DNA of 64,000 bases from positions 261,746,494 through 261,810,493 of the forward strand of contig NC_073696.1 in the NCBI RefSeq assembly GCF_029784165.1. Reading direction: 5' to 3'. This stretch comes from Wyeomyia smithii (taxonomy: Eukaryota > Arthropoda > Insecta > Diptera > Culicidae). Of this stretch, positions 57,621 to 64,000 are shown piece by piece. Every line of letters starts with the position of its first letter. The stretch's first letter is position 1. Position numbers and translations under genes: made by a program. The notes under the pieces are model-generated. The model had not been told where the DNA came from. It was given only the letters and a program-made list of their open reading frames with translations, and did not search any database.

Positions 57621-58850
57621 TATTAGGGTGAGGAAAAGTGATCGATTTTCCAGAACCAAGTTTTTTTGGTTTCTTTAGGGACCCCAATCAACCCCAAACT
57701 TACTGGAAGTCGATTGGTTTTGTCTCCGCTTGGCGCATTGCATTTCGGATTCGTATAAACCTACTTTTTTGCCTTTACCTTTCTAGAGAGCTCAATAATG
57801 ATCTAATAATGCACTACATTATGTTAAAGTATAGTATTTTAGATGCCTAACAACTTTGCAAAAGACACTGAAGAGCTAGGATGTCCCTAAGAAGAGCTAT
57901 AGTTGAAAACAAGGGAATTGTATGGTAGCCTTCAAGCGTTACGAACATCTATTTCTGTACCGTTTATCCTAAAACTACTTTCTCTGCTGTCACAGTTTGC
58001 TTCAGTTTGTTTTGGGGCACAACTTATAAACTAAATATCACTTAGAATATCACACACCATGTAAAAACCTTGAGAAATTGCTCAAAACTGTCTGAAATGC
58101 TATCAATAATTGCAGTCAACATTTAACCGGTTTGCCCGAATCGACATAAGAAAAGGGTGAACTGACCATTTTTCGGGTGCCAGTGCCAGTGATGTTGGTA
58201 ACGCGTCAAATGTATGGTAGCTGACAGCGATGCCATCCCCGTGGTTGAAAATGTCGGTTTAAATGCAGAAAATCTTGTTTTCCGCCAACATTACCAATGT
58301 ACTGGCGCCAGTAGGATTCCCATCAGAAATAACCTGTCGTAACGAGTTTATACACTCAGCTGGTCAAACAAACAAATTCAGGTCAATATTCTAGGCGTAG
58401 GTAGAATCTACAACGTGTTTCAAAGGTTAATTAATTCTGATGGAAATCTTACTAACGCCGGTACACTAGCAGTGTTGGCAGAAAAAATGATTTGCAACAT
58501 AAATTTCGACATACTCAACTTTGAACAGCTCCAGTATTTTTTTGGGACACCCTAGCTCTTTGATGTCTTCGGCCAAGTTGTTAGGCATCAAAAAACCTAC
58601 CATTTGAAGTCATGAAACCTATGGTTTGAGGCACTTTGAGCTCTTTAGAATGGAAAATGCAAAAACGTTGGTTTCTCCATACAAATCACCATATAAATTT
58701 GAAATGCAATGCGCCAAGCGGAGACTAAACCGATCGACTTCCGATAAATTCAGAAATGTTTGGCGTTCCAAATAGAACAAAAAACTTGGTTCTGGCTTTC
58801 TGCTATCAAGTTTCGTTTTTTCCATATAACGATTCTCCACCCTAATATAT
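57621..58850. mobile_element. Foldback DNA element, about 1.2 kb
   Basis: Arms of about 220 bp in inverted orientation starting TATTAGGGTGAGGAAAA and, inverted, TATTAGGGTGGAGAATC. Both then contain CCAGAACCAAGTTTTTT, GTCTCCGCTTGGCGCATTGC and AGAGCTCAA. Flanked by AT repeats, so a TA target is likely. An inner inverted-repeat unit lies at 58280-58490. Confidence 0.7.
58280..58490. mobile_element. Small foldback unit nested in the 1.2-kb element
   Basis: 58283-58330 (GCCAACATTACCAATGTACT then GGCGCCAGTAGGATTCCCAT) is inverted at 58435-58485 with several changes (ATGGAAATCTTACTAACGCC then GGTACACTAGCAGTGTTGGC). Confidence 0.55.
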
Positions 58851-59846
58851 ATTCAATAATTGCACATATTTAAGCTTGGAAATCTATTGGACAGTGTATC
58901 ATAGAAAAATACTCATTTATTTTTGGCCCGGTGATAGAGTAACGGGGGTATTTTGGCCTACCTGCATATTTTGACCCACCCGGGAACATATAACGCATTT
59001 TATCTGAAAAATCCAATGAATATTATAAAACTATGCATGTATATTGAAATAACACACCTGAGAATCATACTACACTATAATTTTCGGCAAAAAACTGACT
59101 TTAGGAAGCGTTATTTTAAAATTAGTTCATCCTACACATTCAAAGTCATGGTTAAGTCAACCGGAAGTCCAAAGAAAGTGGTAATATACAAGTCAACGTC
59201 CGAAAGCTATTGAAAAAAAATATGTATGCTTTTGAAACAATTAGTTGTTGTAGTAACAGCAATAAAATACCATAGAAACAGTTTGTATCCTCTAACAAGT
59301 TAGAAAAAGTTAAAATACTAGTTTTTAAAGCGAACATATTTTGGCCATGCCAAGTTTTGACAGCTCTTTGTTTACTATTCGGCCGTTGCGCGCTGAACAA
59401 AGAAGCAGCTTGTGAAAATTTACATAAGCCCAATATTTTCATTTTAAGATGCCTAATATATAAAAAAAGTAGGAGGGTGGCACTCAAGACACGACCGCAT
59501 GACGTTGGACTACGGTATTCTTATATTCCATTAAAACGAATAATAGAGAGAATTGCAACTCTAGTATTTGCTGCAATTTTATCTAACAGTGCATTTCTGA
59601 ACGCTGAGACGTTAAAACGTTATAAATAATAATATATACTAAAAGAATGGAAATCTTTTATTTAATCGCTGTCATTTCATACATATTCGAATCAAACCTT
59701 TGTTCGTAGCTGCACTATTAAGACAATCATTTAATTGAGCGAATTGGTAAAATTTTTCTATCCAAGCAAAAAGCAAACTTAACGAAACTATCTGAAATTG
59801 AAGCCCAGAACGATTCAAACGAAAATTTTAAATTTAAAAATTGTTT

Positions 59847-60123
59847 CACTACACCTTTCACTTTTTATTCACTTTCACTATTTAATTCTATCACTTTTCA
59901 CTTTTCACTTGCAAATACGTATTTCGGCACTGACATAGTGCCTTCGTCAGTGCTTATTTGGACTCCAACAGTCCAAATAAGCACTGACGAAGGCACTATG
60001 TCAGTGCCGAAATACGTATTTGCAAGTGAAAAGTGAAAAGTGATAGAATTAAATAGTGAAAGTGAATAAAAAGTGAAAAGTGTAGTGAAAATTTTTCTAT
60101 CAAGACGCTCGAACATAAGTGTA
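59847..60123. mobile_element. Palindromic insertion with 121-bp arms and an 18-bp target duplication
   Basis: 59844-59964 and 59970-60090 are near-perfect reverse complements separated by a 5-nt loop (CCAAC). The duplication TAAATTTAAAAATTGTTT is at 59829-59846 and 60124-60141. The related copy at 17380-17410 has the site once, proving insertion. About 33 bp to the right of the palindrome are also part of the insert. An 18-bp duplication points to reverse transcription rather than cut-and-paste. Confidence 0.85.
59981..60023 (+). ncRNA. Hammerhead-ribozyme-like core in the right arm
   Basis: In order: GCA, CTGACGA (fits the CUGANGA box), an extra A, a stem II of GGCAC/GTGCC with 7-nt loop TATGTCA, GAAA, then self-complementary ATACGTAT as a loopless stem III, T, and TGC pairing with the initial GCA as stem I. 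Short stem III forms occur in Penelope-like elements and work as dimers. The extra A after CTGACGA departs from the consensus. The mirror copy is on the minus strand at 59953-59911. Activity is unproven. Confidence 0.35.
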
Positions 60124-60669
60124 TAAATTTAAAAATTGTTTGACATTAAATCGATAGAACTCATGCTAGGGTAGCTCCAGCCCAGCATATAACTTCATGT
60201 ATTTAAAAAAATACATTTATTTCAATAACTTAATATAGCAAGAGCTCAATTACACGTTTTTCGGTAGTTGTTATCAAGGTTTTGGCGAGTGACAGGAAAA
60301 TATCTTAACTTCTTCAATTGTGATTTAGAGCATTTCTAATTGTTTTGTTATTTTTCACGATAGCGACAAGTTTCTTTCTCTGTGTGCGAGAAACAAAATC
60401 AAAACCGCGCACCGAGAAACAAAAACGAAAATTTAATGAATGCTCATTAAGAAAACTTGCAACTCTTTTTATCAATAATTTATGATACTTAAAAGAACCT
60501 GTTTTGATCTAAATGAAATTTCTAGTAAATAAGTGTTCATTCATAGGCAGTAATTTTTCCTCGATCAATAAAGACTGGCTGAAGAAGTTAAAATCGCTGC
60601 TGTAAAATCAAATTCACAACCGTGTTCGTTAAGACGTTTTAATATTTTTAATGACAATAATAATCTTCG

Positions 60670-61025
60670 ATAAACACCCGCTATAGTTATCCACACACAT
60701 GCTATAACTATTTATACACACGGTTAAACTATTCATACACACGCTGTAGCTATAGTTTTTTATACACACATACTAAAGCTATCCATACACACGCTATTCC
60801 TATCCATACATCCGATACAACTATCTATACACACGCATAAGCTATCCAACCATGTGCTATTATTATCCATACATACGCTATAACTAATCATTACACACGC
60901 AGCAGCTATCCACACACACGCTACAACTATCCGTACACACGCTGAAGATATACACGCAATAGCCATAATATGCTACACATGCTAATGTCTTACACACGCT
61001 ATAGCTAGCCATACACACGCAACAG
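60670..61025. repeat. Degenerate minisatellite, copy 2
   Basis: Same 20-bp-like CTATCCATACACACGCTAT units as 17945-18290, with small length changes between the copies. Confidence 0.8.
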
Positions 61026-61359
61026 CGCCATCCCTATCATCGCAAATGTCATAGCAATGCCGATGCACATACGCTATATGTGCACACTGCACACACACTA
61101 AATGGCGGTAGCTTTCCTAGTGGCGGTGCTGGCTCGTGCAGTTTCTGGCTGTTTTCACCGAACGATATCTGAATTGGATTACCGCTGGTGGGGTCCAACT
61201 CAGATCGAAGGGGAACCGAACTAAATGAAGAAATGCAGCTGCCCACTACCTCCGCCGCTGCTGCCTGATACCACCGCTCTCGTTCTGCTGCAGCGCAGTT
61301 TCGCCACTGGAATCAGCCACCGCTGCTGATTATTCAGGACCGTTCTAGTGGCCTTTCAC

Positions 61360-61745
61360 TTGGTAACTGATGACTGCTATAAGACGACGCAGGCTTTTAT
61401 ATAGCCAAATGCAAAAATCCATCCGCGAGCAAAGGACAAGCGAGCCTGTGATTGGTTGAATGTGCACGACTTTTAATATAACTTTTATCTAGTTTAGTAT
61501 CGAAAACATATTTAAATTATTATATGACAATCTTGCGCAATATTTCCCCTATCAATCAAGCCATTGGTGTTAAGAATCTTTTCAGTGGTAATGATAAAAG
61601 AAGCATTTTAAAACGGTGTTTAAACACCTGTTGCAGCTACCGAAAGCGAGCTCGTTATTGGTTGAAAGCTGTGAGACTGTTTACAAAGTCAGATCGGTTG
61701 TATCCGTTAGTGTCGACTGTGCTTGTGAAGAGAGGTGGTGATTGG
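61360..61745 (-). promoter_or_regulatory. Promoter-like block in the dispersed repeat (copy 2)
   Basis: Minus strand: CCAAT at 61745-61741, 61661-61657, 61567-61563 and 61455-61451, TATATAAAAG (a full TATA consensus) at 61403-61394 and initiator TCAGT with A at 61368, again 35 bp from the TATA start. All elements seen in copy 1 are kept at the same spacing. Confidence 0.4.
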
Positions 61746-61838
61746 TTGCTCGGTATGATTTAGACAATCGATGTGATTTATCAATTTTTCAATAATGTAT
61801 TTCGAACAATAGGTTATTTTTGTTACATAAATTCAACC

Positions 61839-61885
61839 TGCTATCAAGTTTCGTTTTTTTCCATATAACGATTCTCCACCCTAAT
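61839..61885. mobile_element. Orphan end of the 1.2-kb foldback element
   Basis: TGCTATCAAGTTTCGTTTTT through CCACCCTAAT is the same as the right end of the element at 58801-58846, attached directly to the end of repeat copy 2. Confidence 0.75.
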
Positions 61886-62851
61886 GGTCACAGTTTGCTT
61901 CTATTGTTGGTAGACGCTTTATTTATTGCGTCCGTGGTAATCGCATTTTATAGTGGTATATAGCACAATGAATTGTGAATTTCGTGTGGTAATTGTAGGT
62001 GAAAGTGTTTCGAGTGTTATAACATTGTATTGAAAGTGATTTGGAAGTAAAACGATCTGGAAATTCAAAGTTTTATTGCCGTTTTTTTACAATTTGTCGC
62101 CTAGCAAATGGCTGCTTTCAAAGCGCAGTGTTGTGTTGGTGACTTTCCTTTGTTACGGTAATGTGCAAGCATATTCTTTGCCGACGGCACGATCTGCTGA
62201 GAGGCAGAAACTGAGAGGGCGGCAGTTGTGACCATAGAAACAAGTTGGCTATACTTGTTTGTGTGCGAGCGGAGGCATGCTTGGTTTGCTGAAAGCTGAT
62301 TCAATGACAAAGATAAGTGCATACATTTACAGACATGTTTGTTTATTTATTTATAAATTACTCGAAGGTAGTAGTTTTCACCGATAAGAATCAAATTGTT
62401 TTTTTTTTCTATATTTCGTGTTGTAGACTGTAGACTTGTAGTGTGTGCAGTATAGTATGAATTTTTTAGCGATGAATTTGTGCGTCATTTAATGGCGAAT
62501 TCATCTTTCATGTGTGCTACCACAGCGTAGCATTTTCGTACTGTTCTGTCATTCATACATGCACCGCTTGAAAAGGTGTACCACACGATTGCGGTTTATC
62601 TATTCTGCGATATTTCCCAATGTTAAAAATGTCATGAATTTCCTAACTGAAATATATCTGATGACCATGTTTTAATATCCATTGTCATTCCTTTTCTATT
62701 TATGACTTCACTAGCTTTTGAATAATTATTTTTACGCCATAGCAAAGTTTTGTTAAACATGCTAAATTTTTATAGACGCAGATCCGAAACGGTAAAATGA
62801 ATAATAATTGTTCTGGCATTTTGTAAAGGGTTTAGAAATACTGTAATGTTG

Positions 62852-63140
62852 TGTCAAGCTCGTTTCTGCGGCTGTGCTACACCGTCCTGGACTACACTTT
62901 ACAGCTCGAAAACAAACACGCAAGCGACGCTACACTCAGCTGTCATATTTTAAGTACGCTATTTGAGAGCATTTGTTTTTGTTATTAGTGTTTTTAGACT
63001 GCACCCTGTCTCTTTCGGGTGTAGTCCAGGATAAAGTGTGTAGTCGGATACAGAAAAAGTATAGTCCGGAAAGTGAAAAAAAGTACAGGACAAAACTGTA
63101 GTCCGGGTGTGAATGCGCCGCGGAGACGAGTTCGACATTA
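62852..63140. mobile_element. MITE with imperfect terminal inverted repeats
   Basis: Left AAGCTCGTTTCTGCGGC then CCTGGACTACACTTTAC; inverted right GAACTCGTCTCCGCGGC then CCCGGACTACAGTTTTG. The middle carries repeated TAGTCC phrases. Non-coding. Confidence 0.5.
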
Positions 63141-64000
63141 CTTATGCTTTTACGCATGTCGTTTGACAAAAAGGTCCCCATCGCTCAGCTTAACAATGAG
63201 TCAACATAACGCGTAACATTACTCGAACTCGTCACCCAGAGAGTACTGGTGTGGTTTGTGGAATTCGAAATATGGTGCATTGTTGCTAGTCGAAGTCGAA
63301 ATCTGATGATTAAATTTTTTCGATTTGTCTAGTTTTTGATTCAATTTTATCGATTTGTCTAGTTTTTGAGCAGAGGTTTTTGTATACTATGTCCCAATAA
63401 TGACTAGTTCGGCATTTTGTCAACAAACTTAAGATATATATTTTGGTCAATCTGCGTATCTGCATTTTTCAAATTATTGGGGCTTTGGATGCATGAAACT
63501 TTGCCAATTTTTCTATTTGATAGGCAACACTCGTATCGACAGTAAATAGAGAATCGGCGTGAAATATCGTGCTCCCGAGCGTCTCTGTCGGTAGTCGTGG
63601 ATTGAGCGGTCGTGCACAATGCTTTGGTAAAACGCGTCTCCGGTCCGGGAGAGTTTTGCTCATATAAATGTTTTCGAAATGTAGTGACCCAACTTTATGA
63701 TATGTTAGTTCGAATCGTCCACTTAGTGTGGTATACCATTTTGCGTTTCACTAGGATGTACCACACTTACCTGTGCGTGACGGTAACAACACTCTTTAGT
63801 TTATTACTGCTTTAAATCGGTCTCAAATAAAAAAATCGCTTTTTAAGAACAGACGAACAGTATACAAGAAACGCCGTTAGTCGACCTGTTAAGCTCAAAG
63901 ACAGATGTCCGGGTGACCGAATATCTAGAGACTTCGCGTCGATAGCATTCATGAGGTCGTATTTTCTACAGATTGGTTATAAACGTGTTATAATTTTTGA

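Larger units (their letters stand above)
59462..61838. repeat. 2.1-kb dispersed repeat, copy 2 (interrupted)
   Basis: Co-linear with 17027-19091, same orientation, but 312 bp longer, nearly all of it from the palindromic insertion at 59847-60123 and its duplication. The minisatellite and promoter-like block are both kept. Confidence 0.8.
54804..64000 (+). other. Tnks: Tankyrase intron 1 (at least 9.2 kb, open at window end)
   Basis: No sequence resembling the next ankyrin repeats is present on the plus strand up to 64000, so the intron continues outside. Stretches without any recognised element: 54850-56890, 58860-59460, 61890-62850 and 63150-64000. 56015-56035 is a short GTGCT run. Confidence 0.8.

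Noticed and set aside
59465..59629. About 50-codon frame (TRPHDVGLRYSYIPLK...) shared by both 2.1-kb repeats
   Set aside because: The visible differences between the copies in this frame (Q/R, A/V, D/N) all change the residue, so there is no sign of protein-level selection; no family recognised.

Overview
The window reads as nuclear DNA of a fly-like insect, most likely a mosquito. It is AT-rich, has spliced genes with both very long introns and one 57-bp intron, and is crowded with mosquito-style transposons: a jockey-clade (Juan-like) LINE, tRNA-headed SINEs resembling the mosquito SINE200 type, a DD37E-like Tc1/mariner relative, pogo-like elements and many MITEs. The mosquito assignment is an inference from repeat style and gene families; no database search was run.

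Only two host genes can be supported, both on the plus strand. (1) A NOT-family homeobox gene (relative of vertebrate Noto/floating head) with three coding exons: 42768-43824, 51443-51618 and 51676-51966. It encodes 507 residues with an eh1 repressor motif, poly-Ala and poly-His runs and a full homeodomain split between homeodomain residues 44 and 45. (2) The first coding exon of tankyrase (54536-54803), about 2.6 kb downstream. Its remaining exons lie beyond the window, so 54804-64000 is intron.

Layout. 1-42 kb: gene-poor upstream DNA with nested repeats. 2.0-5.5 kb holds a jockey fragment split by a Harbinger-like MITE, and a second LINE split by a 1000-bp insert with a 24-bp target duplication. 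6.9-7.9 kb has a SINE and a truncated jockey copy. 11.2-14.9 kb has a SINE and an R1/LOA-like LINE remnant interrupted by an interleaved inverted-repeat element. 17.0-19.1 kb is copy 1 of a 2.1-kb dispersed repeat. 21.2-25.6 kb is a full-length jockey-clade LINE with 13-bp target duplications and one nonsense codon in ORF2. 31.9-35.3 kb is a dead Tc1/mariner-type transposase split by a 2351-bp insert with a 28-bp target duplication. 36.6-39.7 kb has a hAT MITE, a SINE, a pogo-like deletion derivative and a third member of the long-duplication family.

42.8-52 kb: the homeobox gene. Its 7.6-kb first intron carries a larger pogo-like copy (itself hit by a hAT-type element with internal tandem repeats), a jockey 3' end and a mariner remnant. 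52-64 kb: intergenic DNA, tankyrase exon 1 and its long intron, with copy 2 of the 2.1-kb repeat. That copy is interrupted by a near-perfect 121-bp palindrome whose arms carry a hammerhead-ribozyme-like core.

The two genes show no sign of acting together. One encodes a developmental transcription factor, the other a poly-ADP-ribosyltransferase scaffold. Most of the sequence records layered transposition, and several insertions can be ordered in time because one interrupts another or because a paralogous empty site is present.
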